Shown here: piece after piece, positions 9,777 through 18,602 of the stretch
Position numbering within the stretch: position 1 is the first letter of the stretch
How the letters are laid out: each line of letters opens with the position of its first letter
NCBI RefSeq assembly: GCF_000281955.1
Contig: NZ_AKKF01000234.1
Location: 1 to 38,054, forward strand
Reading direction: 5' to 3'
DNA length: 38,054 nucleotides
Source of the DNA: Caulobacter sp. AP07
GTDB taxonomy: Bacteria; Pseudomonadota; Alphaproteobacteria; Caulobacterales; Caulobacteraceae
Made by a program: the position numbers and the translations under genes
Notes under the pieces: model-generated
Told to the model about the DNA's origin: nothing
Databases searched by the model: none
What the model saw: only the letters and a program-made list of their open reading frames with translations

Positions 9777-10625
9777 TTACTTCACGAAGCAGGATTTGCC
9801 GGCGGCGCTCAGGGCGTCGCAGAACGCCTTGGCGTCGGCCCGGCTGGCAAAGCCGGTGACGGCGGTGCGGTAGAGGGTCGTGCCGTTCTTGTCGATCGCC
9901 TCGACCCTCTTGCCCTTGCCGGCGGCCAGGCCCGGCGCGATGCGGGCGGCGTCGGACCAGGCCTTGTCGGCCAGGGCGGTCGAGGACAGGGCGCCGATCT
10001 GCACGCTGGCCGGACCGCCGGTCGAGGCGGCGACCGCGGGCTTGGTCGCGACGACCGCCGGCTTGGCGACCAGCGGCGCGGGTCGGGGCGAGACGGCGGC
10101 GGTGGCCAGGCCTTCGATGGTCGGCTGACCGGCCGAAGGCTTGGCCGTTGGGGGTTTGGCCGCCGGCGGCTTGGCGGCGGGCGCGGCCGAGACCGGCGCG
10201 CTGGGACCGGTCGGGACGGGCTTGGCCGGGGCCAGGGTGGCGGTCTGCACCGGCGCGGTCGGCGGCGGCGCGACCGGACGGGCCAGCGGCGTCTCGGGCT
10301 GGGCGGCGAAGGTCGGCGAGGCCTCGGGGGTCTCGTTCTTGTAGATTTGCAGGCCGGCCGCTGGATCGGTCGGCTGGGTCGCGCCGGCCGGCGGCGCGGA
10401 CTTCATCGCGGCGACGGGCTCGCCCACCGTGCGCGGCGGCTCGTTGGCCCCCCGCACGCCGCCGCGATAGATCAGCAGCACCGCGACCACCAGCGTGGCC
10501 AGAACCACGGCGCTGAGGATCAGGGTCATGGGCAGGGGCCGCGAGCCGCGAACCGGTTGGCGCGCGTCGAACGAGAGCGGCGCATCGGTGGGCGGCGTAT
10601 AGGCGCCGCGGTGGGGATCGGACAT
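9777..10625 (-). CDS. SPOR-domain inner-membrane protein
   Basis: Probable peptidoglycan-binding envelope protein. The 282-aa product has a short cytoplasmic N-terminus, one transmembrane helix (about 33-53, LPMTLILSAVVLATLVVAVLL), a long periplasmic Ala/Pro/Lys-rich linker (about 70-195) and a C-terminal SPOR domain (about 203-282), starting ASVQIGALSSTALADKAW and ending SRADAKAFCDALSAAGKSCFVK. SPOR domains bind denuded glycan strands at division septa. The gene directly precedes nagZ and shares its strand, a conserved neighbourhood in Alphaproteobacteria. No specific gene name can be assigned. Confidence 0.88.
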   Translation of the reverse strand: MSDPHRGAYTPPTDAPLSFDARQPVRGSRPLPMTLILSAVVLATLVVAVLLIYRGGVRGANEPPRTVGEPVAAMKSAPPAGATQPTDPAAGLQIYKNETPEASPTFAAQPETPLARPVAPPPTAPVQTATLAPAKPVPTGPSAPVSAAPAAKPPAAKPPTAKPSAGQPTIEGLATAAVSPRPAPLVAKPAVVATKPAVAASTGGPASVQIGALSSTALADKAWSDAARIAPGLAAGKGKRVEAIDKNGTTLYRTAVTGFASRADAKAFCDALSAAGKSCFVK

Positions 10626-10798
10626 TCGCGTCGAGGCTCCAGAATTCCAGCGCGCGGATCATCCCAGACAGGACGAATCAGACGCGCGCGACCGCAGTTT
10701 ATCGAAGCCCGAGCCTACCCAGAACCGCCGGCGAAAGCGCACTTTTGCTTTAGCGCGTCGGACACCGTCGTCGGCATCCAGCTCAGCTATCGCGCGGC
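10626..10798. other. Intergenic region between dgt and the SPOR gene
   Basis: 173 bases with no credible gene. It contains a GAATC methylation-type site at 10675-10679, about 50 bases upstream of the SPOR start. In many Alphaproteobacteria argS lies at this position; nothing resembling it remains here. Confidence 0.5.
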
Positions 10799-11983
10799 TT
10801 AGTTCCAGACGTCCAGCTGGAACAACTTCCGGTGCTCTTCGATGGCGAAACGGTCGGTCATGCCCGCGATGTAGTCGCAGACCACGCGGGCGCGGCCGGC
10901 CTCGTCGCGATTCTGCGACCGGGCGAACCATTCCGACGGCAGGACGTCGGGCTCGGCCAAGAACAGGCTGAACATCTCGGCCAGAATGCGGCGGGCCTGG
11001 CTTCGCGTCCGATTGACGCGCCAGTGGCGGTACATCCGGGCGTGCAGGAACTGGCGCAGCCGGGCCAGGTCCTCGGCCATGTCCGGCGAGAAGGCGACCA
11101 GGGCATGATCCAGGGCCCGCACCTCGTCGGCGGTCTGCACGCCGGTGGCGGCGGCCCGCTTCAGGGTCTCGCCCATCACGTCGTCGACCATCGCCCCGAT
11201 CATCCGCCGCACGGCCTCCAGCCGGGTCAGGCGCAGGTCGAGATCCGGGCGCTCGCTGCGCACGGCGGCCAGGATCGGGCCGATCAGCGGCACGTCCATC
11301 AGTTCGTCCAGGGTGAACAGCCCCGCCTCGACCCCGTCGTCGACGTCGTGGTTGTTGTAGGCGATGTCGTCGGCCAGGGCCGCGACCTGGGCCTCGGCCG
11401 AGGCCCAGGTGTTGAGGCCCAGCTTGTATTCGCCATCGTACTTGGAGATCGCCTTCCAGGACGGCTTGCCCAGCTTCTCGGTCACCGGGCCGTTGTGCTT
11501 GATGATCCCTTCCAGGGTCTCCCAGGTCAGGTTCAGGCCGTCGAAGTCCGGATAGCGGCGCTCCAGTTCGGTGACGACGCGGAAGGTCTGGACGTTGTGG
11601 TCGAAGCCGCCATAGGGGGCCATCTTGGCCTGCAGCTCGTCCTCGCCGGCGTGGCCGAACGGCGGATGGCCGATGTCGTGGCCCAGGGCGATGGTCTCGG
11701 CCAGGTCGGAATCCAGCCCCAGGGCCGTGGCCAGCGAGCGCGCCACCTGCGCCACCTCCAGCGAATGGGTCAGGCGGGTGCGGAAGTTGTCGCCTTCGTG
11801 GGCGACGAACACCTGGGTCTTTTCCTTCAGCCGCCGAAAGGCCGAAGTGTGGATGATGCGGTCGCGGTCGCGGGCGAACGGGGTGCGCGTGCGGCTCTCG
11901 TCTTCCGGGAAGCGGCGGCCCCGCGACTTGGCCGGATCTTCGGCATAGGGGGCGCGCGGAACGAGGAACGGAGACGACGACAT
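10799..11983 (-). CDS. dgt: Deoxyguanosinetriphosphate triphosphohydrolase-like protein
   Basis: HD-domain dNTPase, expected to hydrolyse dNTPs to nucleosides and triphosphate and so control dNTP pools. The 394-aa product has the N-terminal [20 protein letters not shown] and RLKEKTQVF segments, then [12 protein letters not shown] (first metal His), [15 protein letters not shown] (the HD pair) and [13 protein letters not shown] further on, all diagnostic of the Dgt family. The open frame continues 51 codons upstream, but the ATG at 11983 gives the family N-terminus [17 protein letters not shown]. It is the first gene of the minus block and divergent from erpA. Confidence 0.93.
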   Translation of the reverse strand: MSSSPFLVPRAPYAEDPAKSRGRRFPEDESRTRTPFARDRDRIIHTSAFRRLKEKTQVFVAHEGDNFRTRLTHSLEVAQVARSLATALGLDSDLAETIALGHDIGHPPFGHAGEDELQAKMAPYGGFDHNVQTFRVVTELERRYPDFDGLNLTWETLEGIIKHNGPVTEKLGKPSWKAISKYDGEYKLGLNTWASAEAQVAALADDIAYNNHDVDDGVEAGLFTLDELMDVPLIGPILAAVRSERPDLDLRLTRLEAVRRMIGAMVDDVMGETLKRAAATGVQTADEVRALDHALVAFSPDMAEDLARLRQFLHARMYRHWRVNRTRSQARRILAEMFSLFLAEPDVLPSEWFARSQNRDEAGRARVVCDYIAGMTDRFAIEEHRKLFQLDVWN

Positions 11984-12061
11984 AGGCGGCCTTTGCTGAT
12001 CGCCCCCTTTCCCTGGGGCGCGGACACCCTCATATAGGCCAAGCACGGGTTTTCCACAGCC
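11984..12061. promoter_or_regulatory. Divergent dgt / erpA promoter region
   Basis: Only 78 bases separate the two divergent starts, so both promoters must lie here or inside the neighbouring genes. A CGCCCC-N8-GGGGCG hairpin occurs at 12001-12020 and an AT-richer CATATAGG patch at about 12031-12038. Promoter boxes could not be assigned. Confidence 0.45.
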
Positions 12062-12394
12062 ATGACCGACACCACCGTAACGCTTTCTCCCAACGCCGCC
12101 CGCCGGCTGCATACGATCTCGGAGGCCGAGGGCCATCCGGTGATGCTGCGCGTCGCCGTGGACGGCGGCGGCTGCTCGGGTTTCCAGTACCGCTTCGACC
12201 TGGTCGACGCCGCCGAGGCCGACGACCTGCGGGTCGAGCGCGACGGGGCCGCGGCCCTGGTCGACGTGATCTCGCTGGCCCTGCTGAAGGGCTCGGAGAT
12301 CGATTTCGTCGATGAACTGGCCGGCGCCGAGTTCAAGGTGCGCAACCCCAACGCCAAGTCCAGCTGCGGCTGCGGCGTCAGCTTCTCAATCTAG
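12062..12394 (+). CDS. erpA: Iron-sulfur cluster insertion protein, A-type carrier (ErpA/HesB family)
   Basis: Small scaffold that receives Fe-S clusters and delivers them to apo-enzymes. The 110-aa product has the three conserved cysteines of A-type carriers: Cys in GGGCSGFQY (about residue 39) and the C-terminal CGCG pair in [11 protein letters not shown]. The [10 protein letters not shown] segment and the length fit ErpA/IscA. ErpA is the usual assignment for the copy outside suf/isc operons and next to dgt/xthA in Alphaproteobacteria; IscA-type naming is the alternative. Confidence 0.9.
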   Translation: MTDTTVTLSPNAARRLHTISEAEGHPVMLRVAVDGGGCSGFQYRFDLVDAAEADDLRVERDGAAALVDVISLALLKGSEIDFVDELAGAEFKVRNPNAKSSCGCGVSFSI

Positions 12395-12456
12395 GGTTTC
12401 GACGCTAGGCTTCACCAAACACCGGCCCACCCGAGCCGGGCCCGGGGATTCACGCC

Positions 12457-13410
12457 ATGCTCGCCATCGCCCTTGCCGCCGCCGTGGCCGCAACCGCCGC
12501 TGCGGGCGTCGAGACCCCGGTCCAGAGCTTCGTCGAAATCCCCGCCCCCCTGAAGGGCACGATGCTGGCGCCGGCCGCCGGCGCCAAGGCCCCTGCCGCC
12601 TTGATCCTGCCTGGCTCGGGTCCGACCGACCGCGACGGCAACAGTCCGCTGGGCGTGAAGGGCTCGACCTATCGCCTGCTGGCCGAGGGCTTGGCCGCCC
12701 AGGGCGTGACCACGGTCCGCATGGACAAGCGCGGCCAGTTCGCCAGCGGCGCGGCGGCCGCCGACGGCAACAAGGTGTTCATCGCCGACCTCGCCGCCGA
12801 CGCCAACACCTGGGCGGCCGACCTGAAGAAGCGCACGGGCGCGCCCTGCGTCTGGCTGATCGGCCACAGCGAAGGCGCCCTGGTCGCCGAGGTCGCCGGC
12901 CAGACCGGCAAGGACCTGTGCGGCCTGGTGCTGGTCTCAGGGGCCGGCGAACGGCTGAGCGACACCCTTCGCCGCCAGCTCAAGGCCGGCGTGCCCCCGG
13001 GCCCCCTGCAGGACCAGAGCCTGAAGAACATTGCCACGCTCGAGGCCGGCGGCGACGTTGACGCCTCGGGCCTGCCCCAGGGCTTGCAGATGCTGTTCGC
13101 CCCTCAGGTGCAGCCGTTCCTGAAGGCCGTCTTCGCCTATGATCCGCCCACGCTGCTGAAGGCCTACAAGGGTCCGGTGCTGATCGTGCAGGGCAAGACC
13201 GACATCCAGATCACGCCGGACAACGTCGAGGCGCTGAAGCGCGCGAGGCCCGACGCCAGTCTGGTCGAGCTCGACGGCGTCAATCACCTGCTCAAGGTCG
13301 CACCCCTCGACCGGGCGGGCAACCTGGCGACCTACGCCGACCCGTCGCTGCCGCTGGCGCCGGGCGTGGCCGAGGCGATCGCCGACTTCATCAAGTCCCA
13401 TCCCGGTTAA
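12457..13410 (+). CDS. Exported alpha/beta hydrolase
   Basis: Serine hydrolase of unknown substrate, probably periplasmic. The 317-aa product opens with a hydrophobic Ala-rich signal-like segment (MLAIALAAAVAATAAAG). The fold is visible in the order LILPGSGPTDRDGN (oxyanion region), TVRMDKRGQFAS, nucleophile GHSEGALVA (S138), acid GKTDIQITPDN (D249) and base GVNHLLK (H277). It resembles the bacterial hydrolases often annotated as dienelactone-hydrolase-like or BAAT-type peptidase S9-like. A GATTC site lies six bases before the start. It lies 62 bases after erpA and 67 before xthA. Confidence 0.82.
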   Translation: MLAIALAAAVAATAAAGVETPVQSFVEIPAPLKGTMLAPAAGAKAPAALILPGSGPTDRDGNSPLGVKGSTYRLLAEGLAAQGVTTVRMDKRGQFASGAAAADGNKVFIADLAADANTWAADLKKRTGAPCVWLIGHSEGALVAEVAGQTGKDLCGLVLVSGAGERLSDTLRRQLKAGVPPGPLQDQSLKNIATLEAGGDVDASGLPQGLQMLFAPQVQPFLKAVFAYDPPTLLKAYKGPVLIVQGKTDIQITPDNVEALKRARPDASLVELDGVNHLLKVAPLDRAGNLATYADPSLPLAPGVAEAIADFIKSHPG

Positions 13411-13477
13411 ATCCTGCCGTCCGACTTGAGCGGCCCGCCCATGCGCCCTAGCCTCCCGCCGCCGACTGGAGCCCTCG

Positions 13478-14266
13478 ATGCGCATCGCCACCTGGAACGT
13501 CAATTCCGTCAACGCCCGCCTGGAGAACGTCCTGGCCTGGTTCGAATCGGCCGCGCCCGACGTGGCGGTGCTGCAGGAGATCAAGTGCGTCGACGAGAAG
13601 TTCCCCACCGAGGCCTTCGAACGGCTTGGCTATAACGTCGCCGTCCATGGCCAGAAGACCTACAACGGCGTGGCCATGCTGTCGAAATATCCGCTGGAGG
13701 ACGTGCGGCGCGGCCTGCCCTTCCTGCATGACGGCGAAGTCGACGAGCAGTCGCGCTACATCGAGGCGGTGATCGCCGCCCCGACCCCGGTTCGCGTCGC
13801 CGGCATCTACCTGCCCAACGGCAATCCGCTGGGCACCGAGAAGTTCGACTACAAGCTGGCCTGGATGCGCCGGCTCCAGGCTCACGCCCAGGGTCTGCTG
13901 GCCCTGGAGGAGCCGCTGGTCATCGCCGGCGACTACAACGTCATCCCCGAGGTCGAAGACGTGGCCAATCCCGAGGCCTGGCTGGGCGACGCCCTGTTCC
14001 AGCCCGAGAGCCGCGGCGCGTTCCGGGCGCTGAAGAACCTGGGCCTGGTCGACGCCTATATGCAGGCCGACGGCGCGCCGCACGGCTATACCTTCTGGGA
14101 CTACCAGGCCGGCGCCTGGCCGCGAAACCTGGGCATCCGCATCGACCATCTGCTGCTGTCGCCGCAGGCCGCCGACAAGCTGGCCGGGGTGACGATCCAC
14201 CGCGACGAGCGCGACAAGGAAAAGCCGTCGGACCATGTTCCCGTGGTGGCCGAACTGGCGCTGTAG
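13478..14266 (+). CDS. xthA: Exodeoxyribonuclease III (AP endonuclease)
   Basis: DNA repair nuclease acting on abasic sites and 3' blocked ends. The 262-aa product has the full exonuclease III motif set: MRIATWNVNSVNAR with N7, VLQEIKC with E34, GVAMLSKYP, YLPNGNP, GDYNVIPEVED with Asp and Asn, IRIDHLLLSP and the final SDHVPVVAEL with the catalytic Asp-His. Length is exact for the family. TGGAG seven bases upstream supports the ATG at 13478. Confidence 0.95.
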   Translation: MRIATWNVNSVNARLENVLAWFESAAPDVAVLQEIKCVDEKFPTEAFERLGYNVAVHGQKTYNGVAMLSKYPLEDVRRGLPFLHDGEVDEQSRYIEAVIAAPTPVRVAGIYLPNGNPLGTEKFDYKLAWMRRLQAHAQGLLALEEPLVIAGDYNVIPEVEDVANPEAWLGDALFQPESRGAFRALKNLGLVDAYMQADGAPHGYTFWDYQAGAWPRNLGIRIDHLLLSPQAADKLAGVTIHRDERDKEKPSDHVPVVAELAL

Positions 14267-14311
14267 CGCCGCCCTCTGGCCCCAAACAGGGACTCTCGCT
14301 AGCCTGATCCC

Positions 14312-15151
14312 ATGAGTGAACTCTGGCGTCTCATGGTGTTGGTGACGATCTCGGCCTCGGCCGTGACGTTCCTGGGCAGCGCCGCGATCTGGTTCATGGA
14401 CGAGGACCGCCGAATCCGCCGCGCCCTGCGCCACGTGCTGAAGGGCGCGCCGGAGACGGTGATCGTCGCCCGGGGACGGGGGCGCGGCGCGGGCTTCAAC
14501 TTCACGACCAACCAGGCCGCCGTCGCCTGGGACAGCGGCGCTTGGTGCCTGCTCTATCGCATCGACGAGTTGATGGGCGCCGAGCTGTCGGTCGACGGCC
14601 AGGTGATCGGCCGGGTGTTCCGGGGCGAGCAGCGCCGGGCCATCGACCAGATCGTCCAGCAGGCCGCCCAGGTGACCCTGAAGCTGATCTTCGACGACCC
14701 GCGCCACCCGGATTTCGAGCTGGAGCTGTGGCTGGAGGGCGACCAGCAGCGACGCGAGACCCGCTCGCCGGCCGACGCCATCCAGGAGGCCAACCGCTGG
14801 CTGCTGCGCGCCGACGCCATCGTCCGGCGGCCCCTGGCCCCCAAGGCCCAGCCGACCGTCCAGGCCCGTCCGCCGGCCGAGCCGGAAATCGCCCGCCCCG
14901 CGCCGCCCCCCAAGCCCTATCAGCCAGCACTGGAGACGGTGACGGCGACCGCGCTCCGCCCCACCGCCACCGCCCCGCTGTTCGACGAGATCGACACCAC
15001 CGCCGATCCGATGGAGGCGCCGTGGGACGACGACCTGGACGACGACCCGTCGCCGTTCGCCGAGAAACCCTACAAGCCGGTCTCGAAGGCCGCCCGTCCG
15101 CCTAGGGGCGATCAGGACGAACTGCCGTTCGACCTGGACGACGAGGACTAG
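14312..15151 (+). CDS. Conserved hypothetical protein with N-terminal membrane anchor
   Basis: Family not recognised. The 279-aa product has one N-terminal hydrophobic helix (about 7-27, LMVLVTISASAVTFLGSAAIW), then a compact region (about 33-170) rich in conserved-looking motifs such as RRALRHVLKGAPETVIVARG, FNFTTNQAAVAWDSG and LSVDGQVIGRVFRG, which suggest a beta-rich domain with a phosphopeptide- or nucleotide-like pocket, although no catalytic motif is clear. A Pro/Ala-rich linker and a very acidic tail (DDDLDDDPSPF, FDLDDED) follow. Its last 50 bases overlap the end of the convergent MFS gene. Confidence 0.75.
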   Translation: MSELWRLMVLVTISASAVTFLGSAAIWFMDEDRRIRRALRHVLKGAPETVIVARGRGRGAGFNFTTNQAAVAWDSGAWCLLYRIDELMGAELSVDGQVIGRVFRGEQRRAIDQIVQQAAQVTLKLIFDDPRHPDFELELWLEGDQQRRETRSPADAIQEANRWLLRADAIVRRPLAPKAQPTVQARPPAEPEIARPAPPPKPYQPALETVTATALRPTATAPLFDEIDTTADPMEAPWDDDLDDDPSPFAEKPYKPVSKAARPPRGDQDELPFDLDDED

Positions 15152-16652
15152 GCGCCGCCACGGGTCCAGGACCGAAGACAACCAGGCTGGCCGCTGCCAG
15201 GATCCAGACGCCGACGCCGCCATAGAGCATCACCCAGCCGAAGCCCTGGACCAGCGCCGCGTGCACCACCGCGCCGGACACGCCGTCTCCCGCCGACGCC
15301 AGGGTTCCGGCGGCGACGCCTTCGGCCATCGACCGCGCCCGCTCGGCGCCGAAGGACGCCGGCAGCACGCTGCTCAGGTGGGCCAGGACCCCCTCGACCA
15401 GGATGAAGCCCATCAGGGCGATATTGACCGCCAGCGAGATCATCCGGGCGCTCATGTCGATGCCCGACGCCATGCCGGCGCGCTCGTTCGGCACGGCGCT
15501 GGTCGTGGTGTTGGTGACGGTGGTGTTGGTGAAGCCCAGGCCGATCCCGGCCAGCACGCAGCCGGGCAGCAGGGTCCGCCAACTGGCGTGATCGGCGGCG
15601 GCGCCCAGCCTCATCAGCATGAAGCCCAGGCCGATGGTGAACAGGCCGGCGGGAATGACCAGGCCGGGCCGGTAGCGCAGCGACAGGCGCTCGGCCAGCG
15701 GCGGCACGACCAGGGTGGGCAGGGTATAGGCCAGCAGCGCCAGGCCGGCGGTCACGCTGCCATAGCCCAGGCCGGCCTGGAAGTAGATCGGCAGGTAGAT
15801 CATGAACGGCCAGAAGCTGAAGTTCATGCCCATCGAGCCCAGCAGCGCGCCCGAGAAGTCGCGGACGCCGAACACCGAGAAGTCGAACATCGGGCGCGGG
15901 CTGATCTTCTCGGCGACGAGGAAGGCGATGAAGCTGGCGACCGCGAGGCCGGCGATCGCCAAGGCGGCGGGGCTGGTGAAGCCGAGGCCGGGCCCCTGGG
16001 TGATGAAATAGGCCAGGCAGAACACCGCCAGCGACAGGGTGACGACGCCGGCGACGTCCAGGCGCTCGGCCTGTGGATCGCGCGACTCCCGAACCCCGCC
16101 CCAGGCCAGCAGCAACGTCACGACGGCCAGCGGCGCGTGGGCCAGGAACACCCACTGCCAGTTGGCGACGGCGACGATCGCCCCGCCGACGATGGGGCCG
16201 AAGCCCAGGCCGATCCCGAAGATCACGCCCCACCAGCCGAACGCCTGGCCACGCTCGCGCCCCTCGCGGAACTGGTGCGACAGCACGGCGACCTGGCAGA
16301 TCAGCATCGCCCCGCCGCTCAGGCCCTGCAGGAACCGGGCGACGATCAGCAGCACGGCGTCCTGCGCCAGGCCGCAGACCAGCGACGACAGGCCAAAGGC
16401 CGTGATGCCGACCAGGAACACCCGCTTGCGCCCATAGCGGTCGGCCAGGGTCCCGGTCGCCATCAGCACCGTGGTCACGGCCAGGGTGTAGGCGTTCATA
16501 ATCCACTGCAGTTGCTTGAAGTCGGCGTGCAGCACCTTTTCCAGGGTCGGCAGGATGGCCGGGACGCTCGAGATCTCCAGGCCGAACATCAGCGACGACA
16601 GGCAGACGGCGGCCAGGGCGATCGGCCCTCGACCGGAGGCGACAGGTTTCAT
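15102..16652 (-). CDS. MFS multidrug transporter, DHA2 (14-helix) family
   Basis: Inner-membrane proton-coupled exporter. The 516-aa product has about 14 hydrophobic segments, motif A GTLADRYGRKRVFLVG after the second helix, motif C-like GIGLGFGPIVGGAIV in the fifth helix and NWQWVFLAHAPLAV, typical of EmrB/QacA-type transporters. The start at 16652 has GAAAGG upstream. The C-terminal tail is Pro/Arg-rich and its last 17 codons overlap the end of the convergent hypothetical gene. It is divergent from a LysR gene that probably controls it. The exported compound cannot be read from sequence. Confidence 0.9.
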   Translation of the reverse strand: MKPVASGRGPIALAAVCLSSLMFGLEISSVPAILPTLEKVLHADFKQLQWIMNAYTLAVTTVLMATGTLADRYGRKRVFLVGITAFGLSSLVCGLAQDAVLLIVARFLQGLSGGAMLICQVAVLSHQFREGRERGQAFGWWGVIFGIGLGFGPIVGGAIVAVANWQWVFLAHAPLAVVTLLLAWGGVRESRDPQAERLDVAGVVTLSLAVFCLAYFITQGPGLGFTSPAALAIAGLAVASFIAFLVAEKISPRPMFDFSVFGVRDFSGALLGSMGMNFSFWPFMIYLPIYFQAGLGYGSVTAGLALLAYTLPTLVVPPLAERLSLRYRPGLVIPAGLFTIGLGFMLMRLGAAADHASWRTLLPGCVLAGIGLGFTNTTVTNTTTSAVPNERAGMASGIDMSARMISLAVNIALMGFILVEGVLAHLSSVLPASFGAERARSMAEGVAAGTLASAGDGVSGAVVHAALVQGFGWVMLYGGVGVWILAAASLVVFGPGPVAAPSPRRPGRTAVRPDRP

Positions 16653-16819
16653 GTTCGGCCTTTCGACGTTGTGGCGGGCAATGGCGAAATCCGAGGGCGA
16701 CGCGCTGGCGTCCGCCCCGGTCTTTCATGTTGCTTGACCAGGGCACAGATAGTCCGGGCTTGATCATCCCGAAATTGGATGGCTGGCTATTTCAGAGACG
16801 ACGATTTCGAATAACCAGC
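16653..16819. promoter_or_regulatory. MFS / LysR divergent promoter region with candidate operator
   Basis: 167 bases between divergent starts. GAAAT (16771-16775) and ATTTC (16789-16793) form an inverted repeat with a 13-base spacer, 27 bases before the LysR ATG. The dyad spacing is close to a LysR-type site but not the exact T-N11-A pattern. This is the likeliest operator in the region. Confidence 0.4.
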
Positions 16820-17689
16820 ATGACAACCCTCGACGTCGACGCGGTTCGGGCCTTCGTGGCGATCGCCGATCTCGGCGGCTTCACGCGGGCCGCCGAGGCG
16901 CTGGGCGCCACCCAGGGCGCGATCAGCGTCAAGCTGAAGCGATTGGAGGCGCGGCTCGGCCACAGGCTGATCGAGCGGACGCCGCGCCTGGTGCGGCTGT
17001 CGGCGCAGGGGGCGGTGTTCCTGGACGCGGCGCGCGACTTCCTGGCGGCGCATGAGCGGGCCCTCGCCAGCCTGACCGCGTCACGCCGCCGCTTCGCCCT
17101 CGGCATCGCCGCCCACGTGGCCGGGCCGGAGGTGCCGCACCTGCTGGCGCGGCTCAACGCCCACGATCCGGCCCTGACGATCGAGGTCCGCCTCGACAAT
17201 TCGCGCAACCTGCTGGACGCCTTCGATCGCGGCGAGATCGACGCGGCGATCATCCGCCGGGAGGACGGCCGGCGAGACGGCGAGGTTCTGGCCCCCGAGC
17301 ATTTCGGCTGGTTCGCGACGCCCGGCTTCGAGCACAGGTCGGGCGAACCCCTGCGCCTGGCCGCCCTGGCCCCCTCCTGCGGCGTGCGCGACATCGCCAC
17401 CCGGGCCCTCGACGCGGCGGGCCTGGCCTGGACGGAGGTGTTCCTGGGCGGCGGTTCGTCGGTGGTCACGGCGGCGGTCTCGGCCGGCCTGGCGATCTCG
17501 GCCTTCTCCTACCGGCTCGCGCCCGCCGGCACGGTGGAGGTCAGCCAGCGCTTCGGCCTGCCCGCCCTGCCCTCGTCCGAGATCGTGCTGCATTCCACGC
17601 TGTCGGACGCCAAGTCCCGCGACGCCCTGCGCACGCTGGCGGCGGCCTTCCGGGACCATCGGGTCCCGGTGTCGTGCTTCGTCACCTGA
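16820..17689 (+). CDS. LysR-family transcriptional regulator
   Basis: DNA-binding regulator, probably of the divergent MFS exporter and perhaps of itself. The 289-aa product has the N-terminal winged helix-turn-helix LDVDAVRAFVAIADLGGFTRAAEALGATQGAISVKLKRLE (split by family positions 3-42) and TPRLVRLSAQG, followed by a two-lobe effector-binding domain to about residue 280. The reading frame is open 31 codons upstream, but the ATG at 16820 gives the family N-terminus. The inducer is unknown. Confidence 0.9.
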   Translation: MTTLDVDAVRAFVAIADLGGFTRAAEALGATQGAISVKLKRLEARLGHRLIERTPRLVRLSAQGAVFLDAARDFLAAHERALASLTASRRRFALGIAAHVAGPEVPHLLARLNAHDPALTIEVRLDNSRNLLDAFDRGEIDAAIIRREDGRRDGEVLAPEHFGWFATPGFEHRSGEPLRLAALAPSCGVRDIATRALDAAGLAWTEVFLGGGSSVVTAAVSAGLAISAFSYRLAPAGTVEVSQRFGLPALPSSEIVLHSTLSDAKSRDALRTLAAAFRDHRVPVSCFVT

Positions 17690-17793
17690 GGCAGGACTGA
17701 CCAGGATGGGGACCGATGCGCGCCGGCAGCAAGGATCGGGTCGCCGCGAGGCGTCGCCGCAAGCAAGGTCGCTCCACATCAAAGGAGCAGCGT

Positions 17794-18552
17794 ATGGAAT
17801 TGTCGGGCAAGACGGTCATCATAACCGGAGCCAGCAGCGGTATCGGCAAGGCGGCCGCCCTCCTGTTCGCCGCCGAAGGGGCCAATGTGGTGCTCGGTGC
17901 GCGACGCGCCGCTCCCCTGGAGAGCGTCGCGGGCCAGATCAATCAGACCGGTGGCCATGCAGCGTTCCTTTGCGGGGATGTGCGGGACGAAGGCTATGCC
18001 GAGGCGCTGGTCGCCCTCGCCGTTGAGACGTTCGGCGGACTGGACGGGGCCTTCAACAACGCCGGAACGGTCGGCGACCTGGGACCGGTCGCCGACATGA
18101 CGCTGGGCGCCTGGAACGACGTTATCGGCGCCAATCTCACCAGCGCCTTTCTGGCGGCGAAGGCGCAGCTCCCCGCGCTCCTGAAGCAGGGAAAGGGCTC
18201 GATCGTCTTCAACGCTTCGTTCGTCGGCTTCAGCAACGGCGGCCTGCCCGGAATGGCGGCCTATGCGGCCTCGAAGGCCGGGATGATCGGCCTCACGCAA
18301 TCCCTGGCGTCAGACCATGCGGCGGCGGGCGTTCGCGTCAATGCGCTGCTTCCGGGTGGGACGATCACGCCGGCGGGAGGCGAGGACAATCCAGAGTTCC
18401 TGGAGATGATCGCCAATCTGCATCCGATGCGCCGCATGGCGGTCGCTGAAGAGATCGCGCAGGCCGCCCTGTTCCTGCTTTCGGACCGCTCCAGCTTCAT
18501 GACCGGCAGCCCGATGATCGTCGATGGCGGCATGTCGGTCCGCCTTCTCTGA
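17794..18552 (+). CDS. Short-chain dehydrogenase/reductase
   Basis: Classical SDR oxidoreductase using NAD(P)H; substrate unknown. The 252-aa product has the cofactor motif TGASSGIG (about 12-19), NNAG, the catalytic Ser in FNASFVGFSN, and the YxxxK pair in AAYAASKAGM, then a C-terminal GSPMIVDGG typical of 3-oxoacyl-reductase-like SDRs. The ATG at 17794 follows AAAGGAG at 17781-17787 with six-base spacing; the frame is open for 26 codons upstream, but that Arg-rich stretch is not SDR-like. Arg in GARRA after the first beta strands suggests NADP preference. It is the first gene downstream of the LysR gene, same strand, 104-base gap. Confidence 0.92.
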   Translation: MELSGKTVIITGASSGIGKAAALLFAAEGANVVLGARRAAPLESVAGQINQTGGHAAFLCGDVRDEGYAEALVALAVETFGGLDGAFNNAGTVGDLGPVADMTLGAWNDVIGANLTSAFLAAKAQLPALLKQGKGSIVFNASFVGFSNGGLPGMAAYAASKAGMIGLTQSLASDHAAAGVRVNALLPGGTITPAGGEDNPEFLEMIANLHPMRRMAVAEEIAQAALFLLSDRSSFMTGSPMIVDGGMSVRLL

Positions 18553-18558
18553 CGCGCC

Positions 18559-18592
18559 CGGACGCTACGCCCCGACAGGGTCGTAGCGTCCG
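18559..18592. terminator. Bidirectional terminator hairpin between SDR and ilvD
   Basis: A perfect 11-base stem, CGGACGCTACG (18559-18569) with CGTAGCGTCCG (18582-18592), and a 12-base loop, sits in the 50-base gap between two convergent genes. It lacks a long T-tract, as is usual in high-GC genomes. Confidence 0.75.
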
Positions 18593-18602
18593 CCGGTCAT
18601 TC

